In this document: piece after piece, positions 7,744 through 16,303 of the stretch
How the letters are laid out: every line of letters starts with the position of its first letter
How positions within the stretch are numbered: position 1 is the stretch's first letter
Source of the DNA: an uncultured Alistipes sp.
Lineage (GTDB): Bacteria > Bacteroidota > Bacteroidia > Bacteroidales > Rikenellaceae
Assembly (NCBI GenBank): GCA_900542505.1
Contig: UQNV01000022.1
Coordinates: 1 to 34,152, forward strand
Direction of reading: 5' to 3'
Length of the DNA: 34,152 bases
Program-made: the position numbers and the translations under genes
Notes under the pieces: generated by a model
Databases searched by the model: none
Seen by the model: only the letters and a program-made list of their open reading frames with translations
What the model was told of the DNA's origin: nothing

Positions 7744-8301
7744 ATGGACATAGCACAAGCCAAACGGCGCGAGAACATCGCCGAATACATCCTTTATCTG
7801 TGGCAGTTGGAGGACCTGCTGCGCGCCCTGCAGTTCAGCCCCGAGGCCATCTACTCGCAGCTCGTCGAGCCGCGCAAGGACATCCCCGAGGAGAAGAAGC
7901 ACCTCTTCCTGCTCTGGTACATGGACATCGTCAACCTGCTCCATCAGGAGGGCAAGGACGAAAAGGGCCACCTGGAGCATACGCTCCACCTCATCGCCGA
8001 CATGCACAACCTCCACCTCCAGCTGCTGAAGTTTCCCGTGGGGGCCCACTACCGCACCACCTTCGCCCGGCTCGAGCCCGAACTGCCGCGCCTGCGCCAG
8101 GTGCTCGGCAACCCGGGAATGAGCGACACGGAACTCTGCTTCCGGGCGCTCTACGCCGCCATGCTCTACCGCATCAAGGGCGAGGGCGGGAAGTCGGCCG
8201 TGACCGACACGCTCGAATTCATCTCGCCCGTCATCGCCGAGCTGGCCGACATGTACCGCAAGGTCGAAACCGGCGAGGTGGACCTCTTCAAGAACGACTG
8301 A
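7744..8301 (+). CDS. DUF4924 family protein
   Basis: 185-residue soluble, helical protein that begins MDIAQAKRRENIAEYILYLWQLEDLLRA, which is the conserved opening of the Bacteroidota DUF4924 family. The family is widespread in the phylum and its function is unknown. There is no signal peptide or membrane segment, so it should be cytoplasmic. Start at ATG 7744 is the first in-frame ATG after the repeat region and matches the family opening. It follows the phosphate transporter by 215 bp in the same direction with no terminator between them, so co-transcription is possible. It ends 53 nt before a strong hairpin shared with the convergent lipoprotein gene. Confidence 0.85.
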   Translation: MDIAQAKRRENIAEYILYLWQLEDLLRALQFSPEAIYSQLVEPRKDIPEEKKHLFLLWYMDIVNLLHQEGKDEKGHLEHTLHLIADMHNLHLQLLKFPVGAHYRTTFARLEPELPRLRQVLGNPGMSDTELCFRALYAAMLYRIKGEGGKSAVTDTLEFISPVIAELADMYRKVETGEVDLFKND

Positions 8302-8346
8302 CCGGCCGACGTGCCCGTCCACGGCAGGCGCTCACGCAGCCTCCGC

Positions 8347-8388
8347 AAAAAACCGAGAACCGGAACTTCCGCAGAAGTTCCGGTTCTC
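8347..8388. terminator. Bidirectional hairpin terminator
   Basis: Perfect 15-bp stem GAGAACCGGAACTTC (8355-8369) with 8374-8388, loop CGCA. On the minus strand it is followed by T6 (complement of A6 8347-8352), and on the plus strand by CTGTTTT. It separates the convergent DUF4924 gene and the lipoprotein gene. Confidence 0.9.
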
Positions 8389-8488
8389 CTGTTTTCCGGG
8401 GCGCATCCCGCCCGGAGGCTGTCCCGCCCGTGCGGGCCGGGAGACGCGGCATGGAGGGGCGCCCCCCGCCAAAGCCGCCGGAGGGGTG

Positions 8489-9721
8489 TCAGAGCGTCCA
8501 GCCGGCCGTCCAGTCGTTGTCGGAAGGAACCGCGCCCTTGTAATTGGCCGTCTCGAAGAAGCTGTCCGACGGAACCTCGCCGCCGGCAACCGTACCCACG
8601 TAGCGGCCGGTCAGTGCCGGAACATAGTCGGTGCTGTTGCCCGTTGCAGCCTCGAAGTCGCTGTTGGTATAGGTGCCCTCGTCGGATACCAGTTCCGAGC
8701 TCATGGCGATATAGGTGAGCTTCGACGTCCCCTGCTTCAGCGCATTCTCCGTCTCGGGAGTCTCGACCGTGATGCATCCCGGCTTGCCGGTGATGAGGGC
8801 ATTGCAGAGCTCGACCTGCGTGCCGGCACGCAGACGTACGCCGTGCGTGCTCTCCGTGGAGCCGTTGCCCACGAGCGTCACGTTGGCCAGCACGGGATGT
8901 GCCACCGGCGCGGCGCTGAAGTTCGAACCGTTGTTGTCGCACTCCATCAGGCAGTCGCACTCGTAGCCGAGCGTCGATGCACCCTCCTGATAGGCTACCA
9001 GGAACTGGCCGCGGCCGTTCCAGCCCTCGGTCCAGTCGAACGAGTCATCCGAGCAGCTGGTCACCACCATGTGCTTCACGTCGACCGAACCGCCGAAGAA
9101 CTCGAAACCGTCGTCCGAGCCCTTGTAGGCCTGCAGATACTCGACCGTCGTGCCGTTGCCCACGCCGTAGAACGAGATGCCGTTGGCCTCGTGCTCCTCG
9201 TCGAAGGCAAAACCCGTATATTCGAGGCGGATGTAGCGCAGCGTACCCGAGTTGTCGGCGTCATCCTGACCGCCGTAGGGCGAGTTGCCAATCTCCGAGA
9301 GAACGCCCGCGCCGGCATTCGTGTGGGCACGGCCGCAGATATGGATACCGCCCCAGGCGCCTGCCTTCTTCAGCTCGCTGGTCATCACAATCGGGTTCGA
9401 AGCCGTACCCTGGGCATCGATTTTGGCTCCCTGCTCGACAAGGATATAGTCTACCACGGCATCGTCGACAGCCTCGATGGTGACCCCTTCGGGGATGCGG
9501 AGCGTCGCACCGGCCTTGACATGCAGGCCGCCGCTCAACTTGTAGGTGCCGTCCTTGACCAGCGAGGCATCGGCCGTAACGTTGCCGACGAGGGTCGTAC
9601 CCGAGGCTATTTCGCCGCTGAGCGACGGCGTCGTGGAGCCGTTGTCGCTCTCGGAGCAGGAGGTTGCGAGGAACATCGCGACAACGAGTGCCGCATTCAA
9701 CATTTTCCAGTTCGTTTTCAT
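8489..9721 (-). CDS. Surface lipoprotein, beta-helix-like, partner of TonB-dependent receptor
   Basis: 410 residues with a lipoprotein signal peptide (lipobox LATSC, Cys22) followed by a Ser/Asp-rich linker, as in surface-exposed Bacteroidota lipoproteins. The body is full of short Gly/Asn/Asp-rich turns and repeating strands (GGLHVKAGATLRIPEGVTIE, GAWGGIHICGRAHTNAG, GSDDGFEFFGGSVDVKHMVV, CSDDSFDWTEGWNG), which suggests a right-handed parallel beta-helix. I recall similar proteins in Bacteroidota next to TonB-dependent receptors, usually annotated as hypothetical (sometimes, without basis, as multidrug transporter). It starts 61 bp after the receptor gene and is clearly its operon partner; it takes the place of SusD. 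The conserved acidic clusters (SDDGFEFFGG, SDDSFDW) could bind metal or a glycan. The substrate is unknown. Confidence 0.8.
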   Translation of the reverse strand: MKTNWKMLNAALVVAMFLATSCSESDNGSTTPSLSGEIASGTTLVGNVTADASLVKDGTYKLSGGLHVKAGATLRIPEGVTIEAVDDAVVDYILVEQGAKIDAQGTASNPIVMTSELKKAGAWGGIHICGRAHTNAGAGVLSEIGNSPYGGQDDADNSGTLRYIRLEYTGFAFDEEHEANGISFYGVGNGTTVEYLQAYKGSDDGFEFFGGSVDVKHMVVTSCSDDSFDWTEGWNGRGQFLVAYQEGASTLGYECDCLMECDNNGSNFSAAPVAHPVLANVTLVGNGSTESTHGVRLRAGTQVELCNALITGKPGCITVETPETENALKQGTSKLTYIAMSSELVSDEGTYTNSDFEAATGNSTDYVPALTGRYVGTVAGGEVPSDSFFETANYKGAVPSDNDWTAGWTL

Positions 9722-9782
9722 CTTGTTGGAATTTTTTAATGTTTTATTTTACCCTGTGGTTTGTTTCATATCCGGTCCGCGT

Positions 9783-12464
9783 TCAGAAGCGGATGCTCAG
9801 CCCCACCTCGAAGCCCAGTCCCAGGCGGTAGCGCTCCACCTCGACCGACGACCCCGTCTGGGGAACCTCCTGGTCGAAGACATAGGAGGCATCGAGCAGG
9901 TTGTCGAGCTGGAGCTTCAGCTCGAAGAGGCGGTTGAAGCGGTACGAGGCGGCGAAGTCGAGCGTGTGCATCGTACGCTGTTCGATGTCGCCCAGCCCCG
10001 AGATGCCGACCGCATGGATGCGGGGGCCCTGCAGGTTGTAGAGCAGCGCCAGCGAGAGCCGCCGCTCCTCGCCCAGCGAGGGGGCGTAGGTCACATCGGC
10101 GTTGAAGAGGTAGGGCGAGGCACCCTGCAGCGCACGCTCCTTGTTGGTGTAGGCGCCGCCCTCGGGCAGCTTGACGTTGGTGTACATGTAGGAGCCGTTG
10201 ATGCCGATGCGCAGGTCGCGCAGCAGCGTCTTGCGGAATTCGACCTCGATGCCGGCCGCCATGCCATTGTCGGCGTTGCGGAAGGAGTGGACCGCGGCGC
10301 CGCCCGCAAGCATCTGCACGCGCTCGATGGGCTGGTCGAGGTACTTGTAGTAGCCCGTCACCGAGAACATGTCGCCCTCGCGGTTGAAGAATTCGTAACG
10401 CAGGTCGACGTTGTAGTTGTAGCCGTTCTGCAGCGCCTCGTTACCGCGCAGCTGCATCGAGCCGTAGGACTCCTGGTAGAGGAAGGGAGCCATCTCAATG
10501 AACGACGGGCGGGTGACGGTCCGCGAGAGCGAGAGACGCATCTGGTGGCGGTCATTGAGGGCATACTTGAGGTTGAGCGCCGGGAAGAGGTCGTTCTTGT
10601 CGAGGTTGCGACGCTTGGCCAGGCTCTGGTCGTCGTAGTAGTTGACCCACTGCTTCGAGACCTCGTAGCGCACGCCGGCGTTGATGAGCAGCGACTCGGT
10701 GGCCTGCAGGTCGAGTGCGAGGTAACCGGCCAGAATCCGGTTGCCGGCCTCGTAGCTGTCCTTGGGCTGCTGCTGGCGGTTGATGGAGAGCGACCCGTTC
10801 TGGACGTTTTCGAACGAGAGGTAGCCGTCCGTGTCGTAGATGTTGTCGATGACGGGGTCGAGCGCCGAGAGGTCGTAGTAGAAACGCGTGCCGCGGTAGT
10901 CGCGCGACTTGTCCTTGTAGGCGACGCCGGCCGTCAGCTTGTGGGCGCCGAAGCGGTAGTCGGCCGCCACATGGCCGTTCCATTCGTTCTCCTCGAGCTC
11001 GCCGAAGTAGCGCATGGTCTCCTGCTGGTTGAGCTTGAAGAGGGTGAGCGAGCCGTCGTCGCGGCGGCGGAACATCACCTGGCGGCGGTCGGGTTCGTCC
11101 GATGCGGTCGAGGTGTAGGCGCCGCTCCAGCGCAGCTGCCACCGCTCGCCGAAGTTGTGCTGGCCGTTGAGCTGGTGGGTCATCAGCTTGTAGATGTGGA
11201 GCACGTCGTTGCTGCCCACCAGATTGTGGCCCTCGGCATCGAATCCCTCGCGGCGCATGTAGGTGTCGATGGCATTGCGGGCGAAGAAGAAGGTGTAGCC
11301 CACACGGTCGCTTTCACGAAGCGACATTCCCACGCTGGCCAGCGCCGCCATCTTGAGCTCCGAGGCGAAGCTGTCGTAGGTGTACTCGTCGGTCACCGTA
11401 CCCGTACCCTCGAGGATGCGGTTCTGCGCATCGTCCATGCGCTGCTGGCCGTTGTCGATACCGCCCGAGGCGAGCACGCTCAGCGTCTGGCGCCCCACCT
11501 TGAAGTTGTGGCCCCAGGCGACGTTGCCGCCGAACGAGGGGAGCGAAGCGCTCTTCGAGACCGAGAAGTCTGTATCGAAAATATCCTTCGTGCGGACGTA
11601 GTCGCGGTATTCGGCAAGGCTGCAGCTCATCGCCCGCGCATCGACCTCGGGACGCGAGAAGAGCGAGCGGTGGTCCATCCGGTAGAAGGAGCGGCCCAGC
11701 GTATTGAAGTGTCCGCCGACCGAGAGACCCGCCGAAAAGAAGTTCTCGCCGTTCTGGTCCTTGGTGCCGATGTCGATGTGGGCACCCGAGTAGTCGGCGT
11801 AGGAGGTCACCTCGTAGACCTTGCTCACGGTGATGTTGCGCACGGCCGAGGCGGGGAATATGTCGAGCGGAATGAGCTTGTTGTCGGGGTTGGGCGAGGC
11901 GATGGGCTGGCCGTTGAGCGTGGTGATGCTGTAGCGGTCGCCCAGGCCGCGGACGATGAGCTGGCCGGCCGAGGCGATGGAGATGCCCGAGATTTTCTTG
12001 ACACCCTCCTCGACGTTCGAGAGCCCCTTGAGCTCCATCTCGCGGGCGCCCATGTTCTCGATGGCGACGTTCGAGGCGATACGCTCGGTCTGGAGGCTGC
12101 GCTCCGACTCAAGGTTCTTGCGGGCGGTCACCGTCACGGCCGAGAGGGTCTGGGTGTCGGGCTCGAGCTCGACGAGCAGCACCTCGTCGCCCGAGGGGAC
12201 GCGGACCGCAATTTGCTGGGGAAGATAGGCAACGTAGGAGATTTCAAGCCGGTGTTCGCCGCGGGGCAGGTCGAGCTGGAACTCGCCTGCGGCGTCGGTG
12301 GTCGTACCCCGGGTGGTGCCGCTCAGCAGGACGGTCGCTCCGATGAGCGGTTCGCGCGAGAGGCGGTCGATGACGCGGCCCCGGAAGGGTGCGGCCTCGG
12401 CAACGGCCGCGAAAAACAGTGCAATGAACGTAAAAACGATAACGGTTTTCTTCTGCATCCTCAT
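9783..12464 (-). CDS. TonB-dependent outer-membrane receptor
   Basis: 893 residues. Signal peptide 1-24, a CarboxypepD_reg-like beta-sandwich about 27-110 (FRGRVIDRLSREPLIGATVL, TTTDAAGEFQLDLPRGEH), plug domain about 125-240 (ISIASAGQLIVRGLGDRYSI), and a beta-barrel that ends in the aromatic GLSIRF. There is no STN domain, so no sigma-factor signalling is expected. The protein imports a bulky or scarce ligand across the outer membrane with energy from TonB/ExbBD. Start: ATG 12464 (MRMQKK) or 12458; the longer frame to 12623 precedes the signal peptide and covers the terminator of the next gene, so it is rejected. It forms a two-gene unit with the downstream beta-helix-like lipoprotein. It is distinct from the SusC of the right-hand locus. 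Confidence 0.93.
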   Translation of the reverse strand: MRMQKKTVIVFTFIALFFAAVAEAAPFRGRVIDRLSREPLIGATVLLSGTTRGTTTDAAGEFQLDLPRGEHRLEISYVAYLPQQIAVRVPSGDEVLLVELEPDTQTLSAVTVTARKNLESERSLQTERIASNVAIENMGAREMELKGLSNVEEGVKKISGISIASAGQLIVRGLGDRYSITTLNGQPIASPNPDNKLIPLDIFPASAVRNITVSKVYEVTSYADYSGAHIDIGTKDQNGENFFSAGLSVGGHFNTLGRSFYRMDHRSLFSRPEVDARAMSCSLAEYRDYVRTKDIFDTDFSVSKSASLPSFGGNVAWGHNFKVGRQTLSVLASGGIDNGQQRMDDAQNRILEGTGTVTDEYTYDSFASELKMAALASVGMSLRESDRVGYTFFFARNAIDTYMRREGFDAEGHNLVGSNDVLHIYKLMTHQLNGQHNFGERWQLRWSGAYTSTASDEPDRRQVMFRRRDDGSLTLFKLNQQETMRYFGELEENEWNGHVAADYRFGAHKLTAGVAYKDKSRDYRGTRFYYDLSALDPVIDNIYDTDGYLSFENVQNGSLSINRQQQPKDSYEAGNRILAGYLALDLQATESLLINAGVRYEVSKQWVNYYDDQSLAKRRNLDKNDLFPALNLKYALNDRHQMRLSLSRTVTRPSFIEMAPFLYQESYGSMQLRGNEALQNGYNYNVDLRYEFFNREGDMFSVTGYYKYLDQPIERVQMLAGGAAVHSFRNADNGMAAGIEVEFRKTLLRDLRIGINGSYMYTNVKLPEGGAYTNKERALQGASPYLFNADVTYAPSLGEERRLSLALLYNLQGPRIHAVGISGLGDIEQRTMHTLDFAASYRFNRLFELKLQLDNLLDASYVFDQEVPQTGSSVEVERYRLGLGFEVGLSIRF

Positions 12465-12483
12465 AGTAGTTCTTTTCCGGATG

Positions 12484-12491
12484 CAAAAGTC
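12484..12491 (-). promoter_or_regulatory. Possible -7 box of the TonB receptor operon
   Basis: Minus-strand GACTTTTG matches TAnnTTTG at seven of eight positions, 20 nt before the start codon. No good -33 TTTG is present, so an activator may be needed. Confidence 0.35.
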
Positions 12492-12509
12492 CGAAGAGTT
12501 TGTTGCAGC

Positions 12510-12544
12510 GGCGTGTGAAACGCATGACAATCCCTTTACACGCC
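12510..12544. promoter_or_regulatory. Inverted repeat upstream of the TonB receptor gene
   Basis: GGCGTGTGAAA (12510-12520) and TTTACACGCC (12535-12544) are complementary apart from one extra base, with a 14-nt centre. It lies just upstream of the candidate -7 box, so it could be an operator for a dimeric regulator or an RNA hairpin in a longer leader. Confidence 0.4.
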
Positions 12545-12607
12545 GCGAGGGGGCTGCAGGAGCACCTATGTTTATTGGAAAAGAGCACTTTTTTGCCCTT
12601 CGGACGC

Positions 12608-12643
12608 AAAAAAGCGGACGCATGCCGCGGTGACATGCGTCCG
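12608..12643 (-). terminator. Terminator of the GH123/sulfatase operon
   Basis: 10-bp stem CGGACGCATG (12615-12624) with 12634-12643, 9-nt loop; on the minus strand it is followed by C and T6 (complement of A6 12608-12613). It begins 26 nt after the stop of the GH123-like gene. Confidence 0.85.
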
Positions 12644-12669
12644 TTCAGGGGCGTGGCCGGGGCATCCGC

Positions 12670-14448
12670 CTACCGGCCGATGCTGTCGAGCAGCCGCCGG
12701 GCCTCGGCGAGCAGTTCGGGCCACGGCTGCGAGGGGTCGGGCTCGGCAAAGCGGGCCAGCGTGCGGTCAAGCGCGGCGAGCTGCGCGGCGTGTTCGTCCG
12801 AAGGGTCGGCCATCAGCTCCTCGCGCAGCAGGCGGATTTTCTCGTAGTCCTGGATACCCTCGCGCAGCCGCTCGAAGCGCACCGAGGAGCGCGCCCCGGG
12901 ATAGACGATGAAGGTGTCGCCCGCAGGCCAGGCCGTAAAGCGCGAATCGCGCTGCGGGTCGGCCGGCCACGAGTTGTAGGCCCAGCGCAGCAGGCCGTCG
13001 TAACCGGCGGCTGCGGCGAACCACCCCATGTAGCATGCCTCCCAGGGTTGCGAGAAGGTGAAGGTATTGGGGAAGGCCGACGAGCAGCAGACGTAGTAGG
13101 TCGTCACCAGCCCTTCGCTCCGCCGGCGGGCCAGGTCCTCGTCGGCCACGCGGCAGTCCATCTGCACGCAGACATCCTCCAGGTCGGGATAGCGGCGGTA
13201 GCTGGCATGGTTGTCGGCCAGCGCGATGCCCAGCTCGGGGGCCACGCGGCGCAGCAGCTCCACGGCCCGCTCCATCGTCGCGGGGTCACGTTCGTCCATG
13301 GCCACGTTGCAGAGGCCCAGCCAGCCCCGCTCGTCGAGATGGGCCGTGAAGTCACGCAGGAAGGGGGCCCAGTACTCCTCGAAGCGAGGCGTCGCGGGGT
13401 CGGCCTCGACCTCGCGGAGTTCGCCCGTCGCCTCGTCGCGATACTCGAGCAGGTTGTTCCACGGCAGCAGCGAGTAGCAGTTGATGGACCCGACGATACC
13501 CTCCTCGCGGCAGAGCGTCACCCAGCGGTCGAAACGCGTATAGTCGTAGTGCCACGTGCCGTCGGCGCGGCGGCTCCAGCGAACCATCGGGTCGTAGGCA
13601 TCGTAGCACTGGTGGTTCCAGGGGTCGCGGTTGAGCGTTGCCGTCACCACCTTCTGTCCCGCGTCGGAGAGCATCCGCACCAGCGGACGCAGCGCCTCGA
13701 AGTGGGCATCGCTCCAGAGCTCCAGCCCCTCGACGCGGGCCACGGCCGCCGGATGCTGCCACAGGTCGAGGTGGAACCGCCACTCGGAAGCGGGCGGCAG
13801 GCGGTGCTCACGCACCTGCAGTTCGAGCGGGAAGCGGCGCCGGGCGACTCCCTGTCCCGTCACCTCGACCGTCGTGCGGTAGAGCCCCGCCGGAGCGTCG
13901 GCCGGCACGTCGACGGTCACCCACACGGGGCGCGTCGTGCAGGCCTCCATGTCGAAGCGGTCGAGCGTATCGAGCAGGTCGGGCGAGAGCGAGGTGGGGA
14001 AGTCACCGTCGTTGCGGTAGCCGCAGCCGGGGCCGAACTCGTCGGTCAGCACATAGCGCACGAAGCGCGTGCGGGCGATGTCGGCCGGAAGCGAGGCGCC
14101 CGAAGACCGGAATTTGCCGACGCGGCACCGCACGGCGCCGATGCTGTCGGCCGTCCAGAGCAGCAGCTGCGCCGAGACGCGTTCGCCGCGCCACGCCGTG
14201 AGGCGGCAGCAGGCGGAGTCGGCCTGCGGAGCGACCGAGCGGGGATAGCGCACGTCGACGGAGCCCCACGAGACATGGAGGCCCGGTGCGACGGCCGTCC
14301 AGTCGGCCAGCGTGTCGGCCGTGGGGTCGTCGGCCTCGCGGAAGGTTGCGACCGCGCCGGGCGACGAGCAGGCGGCAAGGGCGAGGGCGAGGGCGCAGAG
14401 AAGCGGAAGGAGCATCCGCAGGGGATGCCGGAGTGCAGAGTCTGTCAT
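12670..14448 (-). CDS. GH123-like (DUF4091) glycoside hydrolase lipoprotein
   Basis: 592 residues. Lipoprotein signal (LALAAC, Cys27), an N-terminal beta-sandwich region about 50-215, then a TIM-barrel-like catalytic part with GH123/DUF4091 features: NVAMDERDPATMERAVELLR (Asp385-Glu386 as the likely acidic pair), the WAYNSWPADP segment and the C-terminal FERLREGIQDYEKIRLL helix. Characterised GH123 enzymes are exo-beta-N-acetylgalactosaminidases that use substrate-assisted catalysis with an Asp-Glu pair. The expected role is removal of terminal beta-GalNAc from a host glycan or glycolipid at the cell surface or in the periplasm. The gene begins 4 nt after the sulfatase stop, so the two are translationally coupled and probably act on the same sulfated substrate. 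DUF4091 proteins are diverse, so the exact sugar is uncertain. Confidence 0.82.
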   Translation of the reverse strand: MTDSALRHPLRMLLPLLCALALALAACSSPGAVATFREADDPTADTLADWTAVAPGLHVSWGSVDVRYPRSVAPQADSACCRLTAWRGERVSAQLLLWTADSIGAVRCRVGKFRSSGASLPADIARTRFVRYVLTDEFGPGCGYRNDGDFPTSLSPDLLDTLDRFDMEACTTRPVWVTVDVPADAPAGLYRTTVEVTGQGVARRRFPLELQVREHRLPPASEWRFHLDLWQHPAAVARVEGLELWSDAHFEALRPLVRMLSDAGQKVVTATLNRDPWNHQCYDAYDPMVRWSRRADGTWHYDYTRFDRWVTLCREEGIVGSINCYSLLPWNNLLEYRDEATGELREVEADPATPRFEEYWAPFLRDFTAHLDERGWLGLCNVAMDERDPATMERAVELLRRVAPELGIALADNHASYRRYPDLEDVCVQMDCRVADEDLARRRSEGLVTTYYVCCSSAFPNTFTFSQPWEACYMGWFAAAAGYDGLLRWAYNSWPADPQRDSRFTAWPAGDTFIVYPGARSSVRFERLREGIQDYEKIRLLREELMADPSDEHAAQLAALDRTLARFAEPDPSQPWPELLAEARRLLDSIGR

Positions 14449-14452
14449 GACA

Positions 14453-15973
14453 TCAGGGTTTTTCGGGGTAATTGGGGCTGTAGAGCATCGTTTCGCGGCG
14501 CAGGACGAGTTGCCCGTCGCGAACCCACTCCTCGCCGCGCGGCGTCAGATGGTCGACCATCCGGCTGCGCCACAGCGCCAGCTGCCCGGCCGCTGCGGCA
14601 TCGCCCGCCAGGTCGTGCAGCTCGCAGGGGTCCGCCTCGAGGTCGAAGAGCTGCTCCCGGCCCGTACGGAGGAAGCGGATGTATTTCCAGCGGCCGTCGG
14701 TCAGCGCGCACCAGTAGTTGTCGTCGCTGTAGCAGGTCGCATGCTCCATGTCGAGCCATGCGCGCCACGGCCCCTCGCCCAGCAGCGAGAGCCCCTCGAC
14801 GGCCGAAGGCACCGGCACGCCGGCCGCATCGAGCATCGTGGGCAGCACGTCGCGCAGTTCGACCACGCGCGCGTCGGTCGAGCCGGGGGCTGCGGCTCCG
14901 GCCGTTCCGGACGGGAACTTCACGATGAAGGGGATGTGCGTCGAACCCTCGTAGGCATAGGTCTTCCGCCAGTGATGGTGGTCGCCCATCATGTCGCCGT
15001 GGTCCGAGACGAAGAAGATGAGTGCGTTGTCGTACACGCCGCGCCTGCGCAGCGCCTCGACGATGCGGCCCACCTGCTCGTCGATGAAGGTCACCGAGGC
15101 GTAGTAGTGCCGCTTCGAGTTCTCCACATATTCGGCGCCGAAGTTGCCGTAGGCCGCCTCGAGGTCCCGTTGGGGATCGGTCAGCATGCCGAAAGCGGCC
15201 GCCCAGTCGCCCACGACCGGACCGGGAATATCGTGGCCGGCATAGAGGTCGACGAGCCGTTGCGGCGCGTCGTAGGGGCTGTGCGGACGGGCGAAGGAGA
15301 CCTTCAGGAAGAGCGGCCGGTCGGAGGCGTGGCTCCCGATGGCCTCGACGGCCCGGTCGCCGGTCCACACCGTCGGGTGCAGCTCCTCGGGCAGCGCATA
15401 GGGAGCCGCACCGTGGGCATTCCACCCGATGCCCGTCGCATCGGGGTCGAGTCCCGGAGCGTGGAGGGCGAACCACTTGCGGTAGTCGCTCATGAAGTAG
15501 GGGGACTCGACCCGGCCGCTCTCGTCGAGCAGCGTGGCGTGGAATCCGTGGGTGGCCTGCTGCGGCGACCAGTGCATCTTGCCGATGCCGAGGGTCCAGT
15601 AACCCGCATCGCGCAGCAGCTGCGGCATCTCGCAGGGATAGTGTTCGGCCACACGGCCGTAGCCCAGCATGCCGTGGCCCCAGGGCGACATGCCCGTAAG
15701 CAGCCCGGCACGGGCCGGCGTACTGCTCGGAGCCGACGTATAGGCACGCGTGAAGCGCACGCCGTCGCGCGCCAGCGCGTTGAGGTTGGGCGTGATGACC
15801 GCAGGGTTGCAGCAGCCGAGGGCGTCGCCCCGCAGCTGGTCGGTGACGATGAGGATGATGTGGGGTTGCTGCGGCCGCGCGGACGGAGCGGGCTCCGGAG
15901 GCACCGCATGGGCCGCCGCGGGCAGGACCGCTCCGGCAGCGCACAACGACGGGAGGAGGTGCTTGGGCTTCAT
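14453..15973 (-). CDS. S1-family sulfatase, Ser-type
   Basis: 506 residues with a Sec signal peptide (cleavage near AHA, residue 23). Sulfatase core: IVTDQLRGD (43-50) supplies metal ligands, the active-site motif is SSTPARAGLLTG with Ser84 in S-x-P-x-R, and FFVSDHGDMMGDH is the second metal site. Ser84 must be oxidised to formylglycine by an anaerobic sulfatase-maturating enzyme, which is not encoded in this window. The protein should cleave sulfate esters from a glycan in the periplasm. Start: ATG 15973 (MKPKHLLPS) is used; a GTG two codons upstream is less likely. It lies directly upstream of the GH123-like gene (4-nt gap) and has its own promoter, so sulfate removal may unlock the sugar for the GH123-like enzyme. 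The S1 subfamily cannot be assigned by eye. Confidence 0.92.
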   Translation of the reverse strand: MKPKHLLPSLCAAGAVLPAAAHAVPPEPAPSARPQQPHIILIVTDQLRGDALGCCNPAVITPNLNALARDGVRFTRAYTSAPSSTPARAGLLTGMSPWGHGMLGYGRVAEHYPCEMPQLLRDAGYWTLGIGKMHWSPQQATHGFHATLLDESGRVESPYFMSDYRKWFALHAPGLDPDATGIGWNAHGAAPYALPEELHPTVWTGDRAVEAIGSHASDRPLFLKVSFARPHSPYDAPQRLVDLYAGHDIPGPVVGDWAAAFGMLTDPQRDLEAAYGNFGAEYVENSKRHYYASVTFIDEQVGRIVEALRRRGVYDNALIFFVSDHGDMMGDHHHWRKTYAYEGSTHIPFIVKFPSGTAGAAAPGSTDARVVELRDVLPTMLDAAGVPVPSAVEGLSLLGEGPWRAWLDMEHATCYSDDNYWCALTDGRWKYIRFLRTGREQLFDLEADPCELHDLAGDAAAAGQLALWRSRMVDHLTPRGEEWVRDGQLVLRRETMLYSPNYPEKP

Positions 15974-16142
15974 GTTCACGTTCGGTTGGAGGTTGGTTCG
16001 CCGGCGCGCTCCGCAGACGCCGAGCCCCGCCCCGGCAGGAACGCAAGGCTTCGCCGCAGCTCCCGGGCAGTTCTCGGGCGGCGGCCGCTGACGGCGGCAC
16101 GCAAATCCCGGAGCGGAATCTTCACACGGAACGCTCCATGCA

Positions 16143-16150
16143 CAAAGTTA
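16143..16150 (-). promoter_or_regulatory. -7 promoter box of the sulfatase/GH123 operon
   Basis: Minus-strand TAACTTTG is an exact TAnnTTTG match in a short AT-rich island (TTTTGTTAACTTTG). Transcription would start near 16137, giving a leader of about 165 nt. No clear TTTG is seen at -33, which fits activator-dependent control. Confidence 0.55.
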
Positions 16151-16189
16151 ACAAAATTTCGGGAAGAAGCCCCGATTGTCGGGCCCGTT

Positions 16190-16226
16190 CCGCCTCCTTC
16201 GTCTCAACGGCACCGCCTCCTTCGTC
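16190..16226 (-). promoter_or_regulatory. Direct repeat GACGAAGGAGGCGG, candidate AraC operator
   Basis: The 14-mer GACGAAGGAGGCGG (minus strand) occurs exactly twice, at 16190-16203 and 16213-16226, 23 bp apart start to start (about two helical turns). It sits about 40-75 bp upstream of the -7 box. Tandem half-sites with this spacing are what AraC-type activators usually bind, and an AraC-type gene is close by. Confidence 0.45.
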
Positions 16227-16303
16227 ACAGCAGTTCCGCACCCGTCAACACAACGGTTCCGCCCCATGCGTCACGGCGAAACCGGGCCCGGCTCAAGGCT
16301 CCG

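Larger units (their letters stand above)
15974..16303. other. Intergenic control region before the sulfatase operon
   Basis: 330 bp without a convincing gene. It holds a minus-strand -7 box (16143-16150) and a direct repeat (16190-16226). GC-rich leader sequence fills 15974-16140. The frames that cross this stretch have no family resemblance. Confidence 0.7.

Noticed and set aside
7521..7790. Minus-strand frame over the 40-bp repeats giving a Pro/Ser/Gly-rich repeat protein
   Set aside because: Forty bp is not a multiple of three, so units are read in different frames; no signal, start site or promoter supports it.
12465..12623. N-terminal extension of the TonB receptor
   Set aside because: It would place 53 residues before a normal signal peptide and overlap a likely promoter and the terminator of the upstream operon.
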